Shown here in pieces: positions 44,951 through 55,200 of a stretch of DNA of 64,000 nt (positions are counted from its first letter, which is position 1; the number at the start of each line of letters is the position of its first letter). A program made the translations under genes and the position numbers. The notes under the pieces were generated by a model, which was not told the DNA's origin, made no database searches, and was given only the letters and a program-made list of their open reading frames with translations. The stretch comes from Chelativorans xinjiangensis (GTDB taxonomy: Bacteria > Pseudomonadota > Alphaproteobacteria > Rhizobiales > Rhizobiaceae). Location of the stretch: positions 20,775 to 84,774 of the forward strand of contig NZ_WQNH01000017.1 of assembly GCF_009812055.1 (NCBI RefSeq), given 5' to 3'.

Positions 44951-45901
44951 CTACTGGATGGCGCCGAGCTGGCGAGCGATATCCTCGTATGTCTTCTTCC
45001 GGTTGGCCATGAAGTCGTCCATCTCCTCGTAAGGGACGTCGAGCATGGCGAACCCGGCCTCCTCCATCTGCTTGATGAATTCGGGATCGGCATTGATCTG
45101 GCCGATGATGTCGGAGAGTTCCTTGCGTACGTCTTCCGGCGTCGATTCCGGCACGGCGATGCCGCGATAGGCGCCGCCCACAATATCGATGCCCAGGTCC
45201 TTGAAGGTGGGCACGTCGGGGAAGAGCGGATGGCGCTCCTCCTGGGCGACGGCCAGCATGCGCACCTGGTCGCCCTGGCCGGCGGCGACGGTTGTGTAGC
45301 TCCACACCATGTCGACCTCGCCGCCCAAGAGGGCTGGAATTACGGCGCCTGTGCCAGTGAAGGGGATATAGGTCAGTTCGGCGCCCGTCCGGTTGGCAAA
45401 GAGCTGGTTGGCGATATGGTTGGCGGAGTTGGTTGCCGAACCGCCCGCCGTGAGTTGCCCTGGTGCCTCTTTCGCGGCATCGATGACGTCCTGCACCGTC
45501 TCATACTCGCTGTCGGCGCGCACGATCAGCGCATCGGGGGTGAAGTGGAACATGTGGACGTTGGTGATGTCGTCGGTGGCGTAGCCCGGATTCTGGAGCA
45601 GCGGCTGCAGGACGATGTGGGGCAGGTTGGTGCCCATGATGGTATAGCCGTCGCCGGGCTGGTCGTTGAGCACCGACCAGGCCTGCGCGCCGCCCGCGCC
45701 GGCCTGGTACTGGATGATCAGATCCTGGCCCGTGATCTTCTTGAAGAACGGCGCCTGCAGACGGGCCGAGATGTCGCTCTCGCCACCGGGATTGAAGGGG
45801 ATGATGTAGTTGACCGGCTTGTCCGGATAGGCCATCGCCGCGCCGGAGAACGCGGCAAAGGCGGCGGCGGCGACGAAAAGTACCAGTTTTTTCAACAGCA
45901 T
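44951..45901 (-). CDS. Tripartite tricarboxylate-type importer binding protein (TctC family)
   Basis: A 316-residue periplasmic protein with a Sec signal (residues 1-23, ending AMA). The mature start YPDKPVNYIIPFNPGGESD is the TctC motif that binds the ligand carboxyl through the PGG loop. The start at 45901 has GGAGGAA 5 bases upstream. It is the first gene of the transport part of the operon and follows the suyB terminator. The ligand is inferred to be 3-sulfolactate. Confidence 0.9.
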   Translation of the reverse strand: MLLKKLVLFVAAAAFAAFSGAAMAYPDKPVNYIIPFNPGGESDISARLQAPFFKKITGQDLIIQYQAGAGGAQAWSVLNDQPGDGYTIMGTNLPHIVLQPLLQNPGYATDDITNVHMFHFTPDALIVRADSEYETVQDVIDAAKEAPGQLTAGGSATNSANHIANQLFANRTGAELTYIPFTGTGAVIPALLGGEVDMVWSYTTVAAGQGDQVRMLAVAQEERHPLFPDVPTFKDLGIDIVGGAYRGIAVPESTPEDVRKELSDIIGQINADPEFIKQMEEAGFAMLDVPYEEMDDFMANRKKTYEDIARQLGAIQ

Positions 45902-46000
45902 GCTGTTTCCTCCCTCAGGTTGCTGTCTTCCGGCACTCCGGCTGACCGTTTGTGCCGCTGAAGGCCGGGGCGAGTATGGCACACGCGCCGCGGCCATTCC

Positions 46001-46045
46001 TGAAAAACGGCATCGCTCCCCTCCTCCGTCGAGAGCGATGCCGTT
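46001..46045 (-). terminator. Rho-independent terminator or attenuator after suyB
   Basis: On the minus strand GC-rich arms (46033-46045 and 46006-46018) form a perfect 13-pair stem with a 14-base loop, and the stem is followed by TTTTT (46007-46003 read on the minus strand). It starts 8 bases after the suyB stop, so suyAB can be made as a short transcript and the transport genes either read through or have their own promoter. Confidence 0.8.
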
Positions 46046-46052
46046 GGTCGTA

Positions 46053-47234
46053 TCAGGCGCTGCGGTAGAGCTTGGTCATCACGAACTCGCGATGGCCGAG
46101 CGCCTCCGCCGCCGTGTTGCGGCCGTTGGCGGTGCGCACGATCATGTCGATCAGCGCGTCGCCCGCATCGTCGATCGTCATCTCGCGGCGCAGGATACCC
46201 GAGACGTCCACGTCCACATGCTCGCCCATGGTGCGCACCGTGCGCGGGTTGGCCGTGATCTTGATCACCGGCACGATGGGGTTGCCGATGACGTTGCCTT
46301 GGCCCGTCGGGAAGGTGTGGACGACATAGCCGCCCGCGGCCATCAACGTCACGCATTCGGCGGCGGCGGAGGAGGAGTCCATGAAGTAGAGGCCGGCGCC
46401 CGATTTCGGTGCCTCGGCCGGTTCGAGAATATCGATGTAGCGCGAGGTGCGGCCGATCTTCTCCAGATTGCCGAGCGCCTTTTCCTCGATGGTGGTCAGG
46501 CCGCCCTCGATGTTGCCCTTGGTCGGCTGGCTTTCGGAGAGATCGTCGACCTTGTTGGCCTCGATCACCTCGTCCTGATAGGCCTTCCACATCTTGTACC
46601 AGCGCTCGCCCACCTCCGGATTGATGGCGCGGGCCTTGGCGATGTGCTCGGCGCCCGTGATCTCCGAGGTCTCGCCGAAGCAGCCATAGATGCCTTCCGG
46701 CAGCAGCTTGTCGTACATGTTGCCGACGGTCGGGCAAGAGCCGAGGCCCGTCGTGGTGTCGCTCTCGCCGCACTTGGTGGAGACCCACAGCTCGGAGATC
46801 GCGCATTCCTCGCGCTGCAGTTCGGTCGCGTAGTGCACGAACTCCTTGGCTTTGCGCGAGGCGTCCATGATGGTCTTCAGGTCGCCGTTCTGCTCGATCG
46901 AGAAGCCTGCGACCGGCTTGCCGGTCTCGGCGATTCCGTCGACGATCTTCTTCGTCCAGCCGGGCTCGATACCGATGACGATCACGGCGGCGACATTCGG
47001 GTTCGACCCCGTGCCGATCATGGTGCGGAAGTGCAAATCCAGGTCCTCACCGAACTGCAGGCGGCCATAGGCGTGCGGGAGGGCGAGCGTGCCCTTGATG
47101 TTGTTGGCGACGGCCTCGCAGGCGGCATTGGAGATATCGTCCACAGGCAGGATGACCACGTGGTTGCGCACGCCGACGCGACCGTTGCCGCGGCGGTAGC
47201 CCTTGAAGGTGAGATTTGGATATTTCGATGCCAT
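46053..47234 (-). CDS. suyB: Sulfolactate sulfo-lyase large subunit
   Basis: A 393-residue protein of the UxaA/altronate dehydratase family. Its segments [17 protein letters not shown] near residue 18, [10 protein letters not shown] near 185 with the conserved Cys, [19 protein letters not shown], and [18 protein letters not shown] fit SuyB. With the small SAF-domain subunit it cleaves (R)-sulfolactate to pyruvate and sulfite. The ATG at 47234 has GGGAG 7 bases upstream. It lies 22 bases after suyA. Altronate dehydratase is ruled out mainly by the comC/slcC context. Confidence 0.9.
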   Translation of the reverse strand: MASKYPNLTFKGYRRGNGRVGVRNHVVILPVDDISNAACEAVANNIKGTLALPHAYGRLQFGEDLDLHFRTMIGTGSNPNVAAVIVIGIEPGWTKKIVDGIAETGKPVAGFSIEQNGDLKTIMDASRKAKEFVHYATELQREECAISELWVSTKCGESDTTTGLGSCPTVGNMYDKLLPEGIYGCFGETSEITGAEHIAKARAINPEVGERWYKMWKAYQDEVIEANKVDDLSESQPTKGNIEGGLTTIEEKALGNLEKIGRTSRYIDILEPAEAPKSGAGLYFMDSSSAAAECVTLMAAGGYVVHTFPTGQGNVIGNPIVPVIKITANPRTVRTMGEHVDVDVSGILRREMTIDDAGDALIDMIVRTANGRNTAAEALGHREFVMTKLYRSA

Positions 47235-47256
47235 TGAGTTGCTCCCTGCGGCCGGC

Positions 47257-47544
47257 CTACCAGCGCTTGGTCTTGAGGTTGTGGACGTGCACGTGGCCGC
47301 CCATTGCGACGCCGGCGACGAATTTGCCGATGTCCTCACCATATTTGATCGCCGTGTCGCCGGCCTTCAGGTCCTTGAGCGCAACTTTGTGGCCGATCGG
47401 CACGTCAGCCTTTGCCACCAGTTCAAAGCTCGAATTGTCGTGGGTGACGACGCACAGCATGTTCGTGCCGGCCTTGAGGTTCTCGACGACGACAACGCCG
47501 ACATTGTCCTTGTGATCATGCACGAGGAGGTGCGGGATCTGCAT
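47257..47544 (-). CDS. suyA: Sulfolactate sulfo-lyase small subunit (SAF domain)
   Basis: A 95-residue SAF-domain protein. The beta-clip pattern reads [14 protein letters not shown], then [19 protein letters not shown], with a His-rich end GGHVHVHNL. Two ATGs are adjacent; the one at 47544 has GGAG at a better distance (6 bases) than 47547. It is the first gene of the operon, transcribed from a promoter overlapped by the GTCTTATAT palindrome. Separate small and large subunits are normal for SuyAB. Confidence 0.9.
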   Translation of the reverse strand: MQIPHLLVHDHKDNVGVVVVENLKAGTNMLCVVTHDNSSFELVAKADVPIGHKVALKDLKAGDTAIKYGEDIGKFVAGVAMGGHVHVHNLKTKRW

Positions 47545-47579
47545 CATTCGCTCCGATGGTGGTGGCTTTTGTATATTAT

Positions 47580-47600
47580 GTCTTATATAAGATATAAGAC
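47580..47600. promoter_or_regulatory. Perfect palindromic operator between suyA and the GntR gene
   Basis: GTCTTATAT (47580-47588) and ATATAAGAC (47592-47600) are perfect inverted repeats with a 3-base spacer. The site lies 36 bases before the suyA start and about 70 before the regulator start, so it can control both. Inverted GTCT/AGAC arms are common in operators of HutC-type GntR regulators. A CATAAT-like -10 box for suyA lies inside or beside the site. Confidence 0.75.
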
Positions 47601-47669
47601 ACGTGCCTGTGGCCATGTCAATCGCCGGACGATAAAAGCCCTCGCGGGTGAAAAGGGGTCGCGCAGCGC

Positions 47670-48404
47670 ATGACAGACATTCCGCAAGCCAGAGCCTTCG
47701 GATTCAGGCCGCTCTATCTGCAGGTAAAGGAAAGCCTGATCCGCCGGCTCATCGACGGGACGTGGCAGCCGGGGCAGCTCATCCCGTCCGAGATGGAGCT
47801 TGCGCGCGAGATCGGTGTGAGCCAGGGTACCATCCGCAAGGCGCTCGACGCCATGACGGCGGACAACCTCCTGATCCGCCGGCAGGGACGCGGGACCTAT
47901 GTGGCCGAGCCCGAGGAAAGCCGCATCCTGTTCCAGTTCTTCCGTCTGGTGCCGGACAGCGGCGAGCGCACCTTTCCAGATTCGCGCATCCTGCGCTGGG
48001 CGGGAGCCAAAGCCGAGCGGGCGGAGGCGGCCGCCCTTGCGATCGCCGATGGCGCGGACATCTGGCGCATCGAGCGCATCCGCACGCTCGACAAGGCGCC
48101 TATCATCATCGAGACAATCTCGCTTCCGGCCAAGCGGTTTCCCGGATTCGAGGCGCTGACCGAAGTCCCCAACAACGTCTACCGGCTCTACTCGCAGCGC
48201 TGGGGCATCACCATCGGCTCGGCCTCGGAAAAGCTGAAGGCCGTCGGCGCTAGCGTCCAGGATGCCCGCGCGCTGGGCTGCCGGTCGGGCACGCCGCTAT
48301 TGGAAATCTCGCGCAAGGCCTTCGATCTGGAGCAGAACGTGGTGGAGCTGCGCGTCTCACGGTGCCTCACGGAGGAAGCACACTATCTCGCTGATTTGAG
48401 GTAA
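47670..48404 (+). CDS. suyR: GntR-family regulator (HutC/UTRA subfamily) of the sulfolactate operon
   Basis: A 244-residue repressor. The winged helix spans residues 14-80 (LYLQVKESLIRRLIDGTWQP, IPSEMELAREIGVSQGTIRK). The C-terminal UTRA domain has the small-ligand fold with IWRIERIRTLDKAPIIIET and a final LLEISRKAFD. It diverges from suyA across 125 bases that contain the palindrome. It should release the operator on binding sulfolactate or a metabolite. The name follows that used for regulators beside suyAB and is contextual. Confidence 0.82.
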   Translation: MTDIPQARAFGFRPLYLQVKESLIRRLIDGTWQPGQLIPSEMELAREIGVSQGTIRKALDAMTADNLLIRRQGRGTYVAEPEESRILFQFFRLVPDSGERTFPDSRILRWAGAKAERAEAAALAIADGADIWRIERIRTLDKAPIIIETISLPAKRFPGFEALTEVPNNVYRLYSQRWGITIGSASEKLKAVGASVQDARALGCRSGTPLLEISRKAFDLEQNVVELRVSRCLTEEAHYLADLR

Positions 48405-48463
48405 GGCCTACCACTCCGCATATGTCCCGTTCCGGACCTGCTGCGCGGTTTCCGAGGCGCGTA

Positions 48464-48487
48464 CCGGGCGGCGTGGATGCCGCCCGG
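48464..48487. terminator. Hairpin between convergent suyR and barrel gene
   Basis: CCGGGCGGC (48464-48472) and GCCGCCCGG (48479-48487) form a perfect 9-pair GC stem with a 6-base loop. It lies between the two convergent gene ends. No T-run follows in either direction, so it may act weakly or with Rho. Confidence 0.5.
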
Positions 48488-48509
48488 CGAAAACCGGCTT
48501 TCCTGGCTG

Positions 48510-51500
48510 TCAGAACTTGCCGATGAGGTTGAGGAAGGCGCCTTGATCGTCGAGGGTGAGGTCGCGGAGATCATCGGAGAAGATGCCGAAATTGTAGCCG
48601 ACGCCGACTTTGAAATTGTCGCCCACATGACGATAGACGGCGACGAGAGCGCCATAATCGGTAGTGTCGGCCTCGGGCATGTGCATGATGCGTCCTTCGA
48701 GCAGAAGGTCCCAGCGCTTCACCACATGCAGATCGGCCCGCAGGATGCCGAGATGCGCCGATGAACGCTGCCATTCCTCCTCGAAGTCCGTTCCGTCTCC
48801 GATACGGTAGCGGACTTCGCCGATGCGGAAACCATATTTACCGCCGACGGTAAGCCACGGCATGAGGTCATAGGCGAGATCAGCCGAGAGGATATGGCTG
48901 CGCTGAGCCGGTGCATAGTACTCGTCCGTGGCGCTGCTGATCACCTGGTTGTTGCCCGGCAGGTCATAGAGCCAGGTGTACTTGAACAGCGCATTGAGCC
49001 GGTCGTTTTCGACCGGGCGGTACGCATAGCCGATCGAAGTCTCCACATAATCGGTGTTGCGGATGGTGGTCTGCTCCGATTGTGAATCGGAAAGCACTGC
49101 ATCCACATGGGCAAGCAGCCGCCAGTTGGGGTTGGTTTTCCAGCCAAGAGCGGCAGCCAGCAAGTAGGTGTTCTGGTCGCGCGTTTCCAACTCGGAGCGC
49201 TCGATCCGCACCTCGCCGCGCACCCGCGCATTGATGCCCGCCTCTTCGTCCTTGTAGGCGAGGCTCAGCGAAGGCGCGTAGCGATCGAAATCCTCGTTCT
49301 CCTCGCCTGCGGAGTCCAAGGTTTCGTCGCGCACGCGGCCGATCTCAAGCCCGCCATCGACTGTCCACTGAGCGTCGGGCGTGTAGGTTACGCCGTAGGT
49401 CTGGGTGAGCGACTTGCGGTGGCCGTAGAGGTCGTAATTGCTTTCCGAATAGGCCGAGACATAGTCGTCAATGCGCCGGCGCAAGCCGGTGACGATCGTC
49501 CCTTTGTCGGTACCGTAAAGTGCACTTCGGTCGAGATCATAGGCCCGATCAGGATCGAGCCTGTAACCGAAGTAATAGTGGTCGTCCTTTGTCGGGTCAT
49601 AGGTGATCGCAGCCAATCCCCCAACGCCGTGCGTGCCATAGGAGACTTCGCCATTGACGCCGATCGTTTCGGTGAGGCGGATCTCCGCACCAACGCCGGC
49701 ACGATCGTTGCGGTCAATGTCGCGCGATCGGTCGAGCGTGCCTTGCGCGAAGGCATAGACCAAACGGTCGTCGTCGATGCGGTAGTCGGCGCGCACGCCG
49801 GCATCGACCCGGGAGCCGTTGTAGCCGGACTTGCGACTACGGCGGGCCGTCGGAGACATGACCTCGCTGTAACTGACGCCGAAGGACAGCTTCCAGTGCT
49901 GGTCATACTCCCAGCTTACGCTGCCCGTGCCGTCCCGCTTGATCTGGCCGTCGCCATCCTTGAGGTCGTCATAGGTGAGCCCGAGTGCGACTTGATCGCT
50001 GAGAGCGAGGTCTGCGTGGGCGCCCCAGATGCGCCGGTCGACATTGGCTTGGTCGAAAAGAGTGGCAAAGCCCGCCTCCTTCTCCTCGTAATAGCCGCCG
50101 ACCGTGCCCTCGATCCCGGCACCCATCTCGTCAAGGGCAACTTGACCGCGCACGCGCCAGGCTGTGCCGCTGTCCTTGTCCACGTCGGTTTGGCCGGCAC
50201 CGCCCCAGGTCAGGCCGCCATCGGTTGAGCGCGATAGGGCAAAGCCCTGTCCTTCAGAGCGTGCGACCTCGGCTTCGAGGAACGTGCGCTCGGAATGGCG
50301 CAACTGCAGGTCGGCGCCAACAGCCTTGTGATCGGACAGATCGGTGCTCTCATTGAGCCCAGTCACGCCGACACGGATGTTCTCATTGAGCCAGTGCTGG
50401 GCACGTCCGCCATAGACATAGCCATCCAGATCGCCCGCCACCGGTGTGTACTCATACTGGACCGCAAGGTAGAGCCGCTCGCCCCCAAGCGCCCCATTGC
50501 GGACAGGGCTGGTCGTGCCGGTCATGGAAGAAAGCGGCCGGCGCAGGATGATGACGCCCTGCATGTAATCGAAGCTGTAGTCTTCACCGTAGCGCAGGGT
50601 GCTGCGGGAAATCACCCGGCCGGTAACCGGATCCCGGGTTTCCACCCGCACCGTCTCGGAACCCTCGACGATATCCTGCCGCTTTAGGAAATAAGCCGAG
50701 CCGCCGGTGCCGAGGAATTCCTCGCGCGCGGGAAGAGTGTCCGGCTGGGCTGCGTAGGCCGTGACATCGGTTCGCCGCTCGCCGAAGCTGGTGGCCTCCT
50801 CGGAACGGTAGACGGCATTGGCCCCGTAAAGCGCCCGGTCGGAGCGCAGGAACTCGGTGCCGGTGATCACCGTCTTGTAGTTGCCCCACATCACATGGCT
50901 GTCGCCGCGCTCCAGCCGCACATAGAACTTCCCCTTCGTCGGTGCATCCTCGACCATCGAGGAATCGTCGCCATAGACGGGATAGTAGTCATCCGGGTCG
51001 AGCCGGCGCAGGATGTCGCGGGTGTTCTTGCCGTCGAAGTCGCGGAAGATTTGATCAAGATCGTCCTCGCCCGTGTCGGCGGCAGCCGTCAGCAGATATT
51101 CGCCCTTGATCTTCCCCTTGAGGTAAAAAGCCAGCCTTCCTTTGGTGTAGACTTCGTCATACTCACCGGGGCGCACCGTCTCTATGTCGTCGTCGCCCAT
51201 ACGCTTGCCGATGGTGAGATCAGCTAGGCCTACATAGAACCAGTCGTTGTCGGGGATGTTGATGTCGCGCTTGAAGCGCAGGCCGCCCGTCTTCGACGGA
51301 CCTTTTACCGCCACGTCGACATCGTGCTCGCCAGGCGGCAGTATGCGTTGGGTTACAAAGGCCTGACCAGGGTCGACCGGTATGGTCTCACCCATTACCT
51401 GCACCGAGTAGCCAGGGGGCACATGGCGGCCAAAGACCGTCACTGCCCCGCCGCGCACCGGAATATTGCGCAACGCGGTGCGGTCCTCGCCCCAGCCGGG

Positions 51501-52226
51501 AGCGACGGCTTCTTCCTGCCCGTGTTGCGGCAGTTCGCGTTTTGAGCGCGCAATGGTGAGTGGGCGGGTTTCATCATAGCGCCCGCGCCCGTCATAGACA
51601 CGCAGCGTATACATGAAGTCCCGCTCCTCTTCGTCCGTTGGCATGATCCAGTCGGCCGTACCATTGATCGCCACAGGAACCACTGCCATCGGCCGGCCGT
51701 CAGCCGGCTCCTCGTCGGTGAATATGCGGATCTCCGCTCGCTCGATGAAGGCGGGATAATTGGCCGTGGCGAGGAATGTTACCGTCTCGCCGGGCCTGTA
51801 GAGCCGTTCGACCGGCATTGTGGAGACGTTGAGGATCGTCCCCACCTCCAGCCCGTCGAACTTGACCTGGATGTCGACTGCCGAAAGGTCGACATCGGTC
51901 TGCCGCTGCCGGTCGACGGGACGCTCAGCAGCAGCCGCTTCCGATGATCCGGAAGCAGCGCTCTTGTCGACGGTCTCGCCGTCGACGCTGATCATGAAGG
52001 GAATTGCAGGACGGTCCTGAGCCGTTTCCGCTTCAGTGTTCTCGCCGATTGTGAGACGACCAACCGTGCTGTCGTCGAGTGCCTTTCCGCGAAGCGCGGG
52101 GGGACAGTCCTTGTCGAGGCAGCTGCCCGCCATCTCCGCTTGTGCCGGATCGGCCTGGGTTAGAGCCAGCACGGCGCCGCCGGCAAGAAGGAATGAACGA
52201 TGCCAACGCATGAGGGACTGCAGCAT
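48510..52226 (-). CDS. Large outer-membrane beta-barrel protein paired with the DUF11 protein
   Basis: The start at 52226 has AAAGGAGG 7 bases upstream and opens a Sec signal peptide (to about residue 30, ending AQA); a frame beginning at 52268 is longer but lacks this fit. The product is 1238 residues. Residues about 30-330 look like periplasmic Ig-like and linker regions (VERLYRPGETVTFLATANYP, RGGAVTVFGRHVPPGYSV). From about 330 the sequence alternates aromatic and polar residues as in a large barrel (AFYLKGKIKGEYLLTAAADT) and ends LIGKF with C-terminal Phe, the usual BAM signal. It is not a TonB receptor: no plug motif is seen. It may export or anchor the large DUF11 surface protein encoded upstream, with which the frame overlaps. 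Confidence 0.75.
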   Translation of the reverse strand: MLQSLMRWHRSFLLAGGAVLALTQADPAQAEMAGSCLDKDCPPALRGKALDDSTVGRLTIGENTEAETAQDRPAIPFMISVDGETVDKSAASGSSEAAAAERPVDRQRQTDVDLSAVDIQVKFDGLEVGTILNVSTMPVERLYRPGETVTFLATANYPAFIERAEIRIFTDEEPADGRPMAVVPVAINGTADWIMPTDEEERDFMYTLRVYDGRGRYDETRPLTIARSKRELPQHGQEEAVAPGWGEDRTALRNIPVRGGAVTVFGRHVPPGYSVQVMGETIPVDPGQAFVTQRILPPGEHDVDVAVKGPSKTGGLRFKRDINIPDNDWFYVGLADLTIGKRMGDDDIETVRPGEYDEVYTKGRLAFYLKGKIKGEYLLTAAADTGEDDLDQIFRDFDGKNTRDILRRLDPDDYYPVYGDDSSMVEDAPTKGKFYVRLERGDSHVMWGNYKTVITGTEFLRSDRALYGANAVYRSEEATSFGERRTDVTAYAAQPDTLPAREEFLGTGGSAYFLKRQDIVEGSETVRVETRDPVTGRVISRSTLRYGEDYSFDYMQGVIILRRPLSSMTGTTSPVRNGALGGERLYLAVQYEYTPVAGDLDGYVYGGRAQHWLNENIRVGVTGLNESTDLSDHKAVGADLQLRHSERTFLEAEVARSEGQGFALSRSTDGGLTWGGAGQTDVDKDSGTAWRVRGQVALDEMGAGIEGTVGGYYEEKEAGFATLFDQANVDRRIWGAHADLALSDQVALGLTYDDLKDGDGQIKRDGTGSVSWEYDQHWKLSFGVSYSEVMSPTARRSRKSGYNGSRVDAGVRADYRIDDDRLVYAFAQGTLDRSRDIDRNDRAGVGAEIRLTETIGVNGEVSYGTHGVGGLAAITYDPTKDDHYYFGYRLDPDRAYDLDRSALYGTDKGTIVTGLRRRIDDYVSAYSESNYDLYGHRKSLTQTYGVTYTPDAQWTVDGGLEIGRVRDETLDSAGEENEDFDRYAPSLSLAYKDEEAGINARVRGEVRIERSELETRDQNTYLLAAALGWKTNPNWRLLAHVDAVLSDSQSEQTTIRNTDYVETSIGYAYRPVENDRLNALFKYTWLYDLPGNNQVISSATDEYYAPAQRSHILSADLAYDLMPWLTVGGKYGFRIGEVRYRIGDGTDFEEEWQRSSAHLGILRADLHVVKRWDLLLEGRIMHMPEADTTDYGALVAVYRHVGDNFKVGVGYNFGIFSDDLRDLTLDDQGAFLNLIGKF

Positions 52227-52264
52227 GTGAGCGCCTCCTTTATCCGTAGCCGACTTTCCCGGCG

Positions 52265-55200
52265 TCATTGGTCCATCTCCATGCGAGTCTCGATCTCCAG
52301 CCGGTATCTGCCTCCGTTGCTTCGCCAGCGCTCAGTGATCACATCCTCGATGTGGTCCAGACGGGCCTCCGCCAACTCTGTGTCGGCCCCGAAGTAACTC
52401 AGGCGCAGGACCGATTGCTCTGCGGAGAGAATGCGGATCAGTTCGTCCATACCCTCGGCCCAGGCCGGGTTCAGCGCCGGCTCTCCAGCAACAAAGGCAT
52501 CCTCTCGCAGGTCGAGCCGCACCACACGGCCGAGCGCCGCACCGAAATTGAGCTTGGTCATCTTGCCCGCTGTGAGCCGCACGACGCGCGGGTTCTCCGT
52601 CGTCAGGCGGTACCCCGTGGGCAGCGTGCGCGGATCGAGCTTCATGATGAAATTGGAGCCGATGCGGCTGTCCGGCAGGTCGGCGCAGGCAACGTGGAAG
52701 CGGCCATGCGCGTCGGTGGTCACCAGCCAGCCATTGACCGTGGCCATGCGTACGCCCGCCAGCCCTCGCTCGCCCTCATCCTGGTAGCCGTTCAGGTTTC
52801 CGTCATTGAACACCTTGCCGACGATGTCGCCGCAGTCGAACACCGGCTCGGCGAGGATTTCCACCACCGCCGTTGCCACTGGCGTAAGGCGCCGGCCTGA
52901 AGAGTCTTCAACCACCGCCCGGTTGACGTGTTCGCCCGGACCGGCCGAGCTCAGCGCCAGAAGCCGGAGCTGGATCACAAGCTCATTGCCGCTATCGACC
53001 TCAAGGCCAGCAAAGCGGATATTCCGCCCTGCAATCTCCGGCGCCACTTCTACGCCACCAACCGTCGCCGATCCTTCAACGAAACGGAAGCCTGCCGGCA
53101 TCATGTCGACCACCGTCAGATCCGTCGCCCGCGCTGGAGCGTTGTTGGTCACCCGGATCGTGAACGGCGCCTGCTCACCCCGGCGAATGGAGCGCAGATT
53201 GGCGATCTTGGTGACCGTCAGCTCAGCCGGCGCGGCGGCAGGCAGGCTGATGATGGATGTCGAGGCGCCCGAGGTCACGATGCCGTCGAATGTCCGCCCG
53301 CGTGCCGTCGCTGTGTTGACGATGCCGTCCGCAACACCTGCCGCACTTGCGATGTCGTCCTCGCTCAGCGTGTAGGTGGCGGTGAAGATTGCCTGTTTGT
53401 CGGGGCCCAGCGTAACAGGTTCTGGCGTGAACCTGGACAGGGGACCGCTCGCGGCCTGACCATTGAGGGTCGGCCCCTCATCCTCCGGCCAGACATTGGT
53501 GATGGTCTGCCCGCCATCATTGACGATGGTCAAGGTGTAGGTCAGCGTGTCCCCGGTGCTGGCATGGCCGTCGCCATCGACGTCATTGAAGCGGCCGGCT
53601 TTCTGGAGTGTCAGGCTGGCCGGATCGGGCGGTACGACCGCGGTGTCCGGTGAGCTTTCCAGCGTTGTGCCAGCCGGGCTGATGCCCGTGGCCGTCGCCG
53701 TATTCTCGACCGAACCATTGTCCACCTCGTCCTGGCCTGGCGTGTAGGTCGCCGTGTAGGTGACACTTGCTCCCGACGCCAGAGTCTGTGGGCTCGGCGA
53801 AACGGATATTCCGGCATTCTGCAACAGCGGGTCGTCCACCGTTACATCGGTGAGCGTTACATTCCCTGTGTTGGTAACGAGGAACGAGAAAGTGATCTCC
53901 TCGCCCTGATCCAATAGCCCGTCACCATCCACATCGTTGAGAGTGCCTGTCTTTTCGATCGTTAGCCCCGGCGTTTGATCCGGCGGCACGGTCGCGCTGT
54001 CCGGCGGGCTCTCCACAGGCGGGCCGGAAGGCGGTGTGCCTGTGGCCGTCGCCGTGTTGATCACCGAGCCATTGTCAATGTCGGCTGGCGTCGGCGTGTA
54101 GTTGGCCGTGAAGGTTGCTCTTCCCCGCGGCGCCAGCGTCTGCGGAGCCGGCGAGACGGACACATTCGCATTCCGCAGCAGCGGATCATCGACGGTAACG
54201 TTGCTCAGCGTCAGCGTGCCCGTATTGATGACGAGGAAGGAGTAGCTGATCGTCTCACCGGGATCGAGCAGACCGTCACCATCGAGGTCGTTGAGCCTGC
54301 CGGTCTTTTCGATTGAAAGCGCCGGTGTCTGTTCGGGCGGCACCGTCGCCGTATCCGGCGGGCTCTCCTCCGGCGGGCCGGAAGACGGTGTTCCGGTGGC
54401 CCTCGCCGTGTTGGTCACCGAACCTCTATCGATCTCGTCCTGACCTGGCTCGTAGGTCGCCGTGAAGGTCACCCGGCCGCGCGGCGCCAGCGTCTGAGGG
54501 CCTGGCGAGATGGAGACATTGGCGCTCCGAAGCAGCGGGTCGTCGACCGTCACATCCGTGAGCGTCACGGTGCCCGTATTGGTAACGAGGAAGGAATAGC
54601 TGATGGACTCGCCCGGATCGAGCAGCCCGTCGCCATCCGAATCGTTGAGCGTGCCAGTCTTGTCGATAATGAGGGCCGGCGTCTGATCCGGCGGCACGGT
54701 CGCGCTGTCAGGTGGGCTCTCTAACGGCGGACCGGAAGGTGGCACACCAGTGGCGCGCGCCGTGTTGGTGACCGAACCATTGTTGATGTCGTCCTGCGTC
54801 GCTGTGTAGGTCGCCGTGAAGGTGAAGCTCGCGCCGGGCGCCAGTGTCTGCGGCCCCTCACCGACTGAAACCATCGGATCGTCGACCGTCACATCGGTCA
54901 GCGTCACTGTGCCCGCATTGGTGACGAGGAACGTGTAGCTGATGGTCTCGCCGAGATCGATCAGCCCGTCGTCGTCCGTATCGTTCAGCGTGCCGGTCTT
55001 GTCGATGGTGAGGCCGGCCGTCTGGTCAGGCGGCACCTGCGCCGTGTCCGGCGGGCTCTCCACCTGTGTGTTCGAGGGGGTGGTGCCGGTGGCGGTGGCG
55101 GTGTTCTCCACCTGGCCCGTGTCGATATCGCCCTGCGTCGGCGCGTAGGTTGCCGTGAAGGTCACGCTGCCGCCTGGCGAAAGGGTCTGCGGGCCGGGCG

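Noticed and set aside
45900..47237. 445-codon plus-strand open frame
   Set aside because: Antisense to suyB, which has conserved family motifs.
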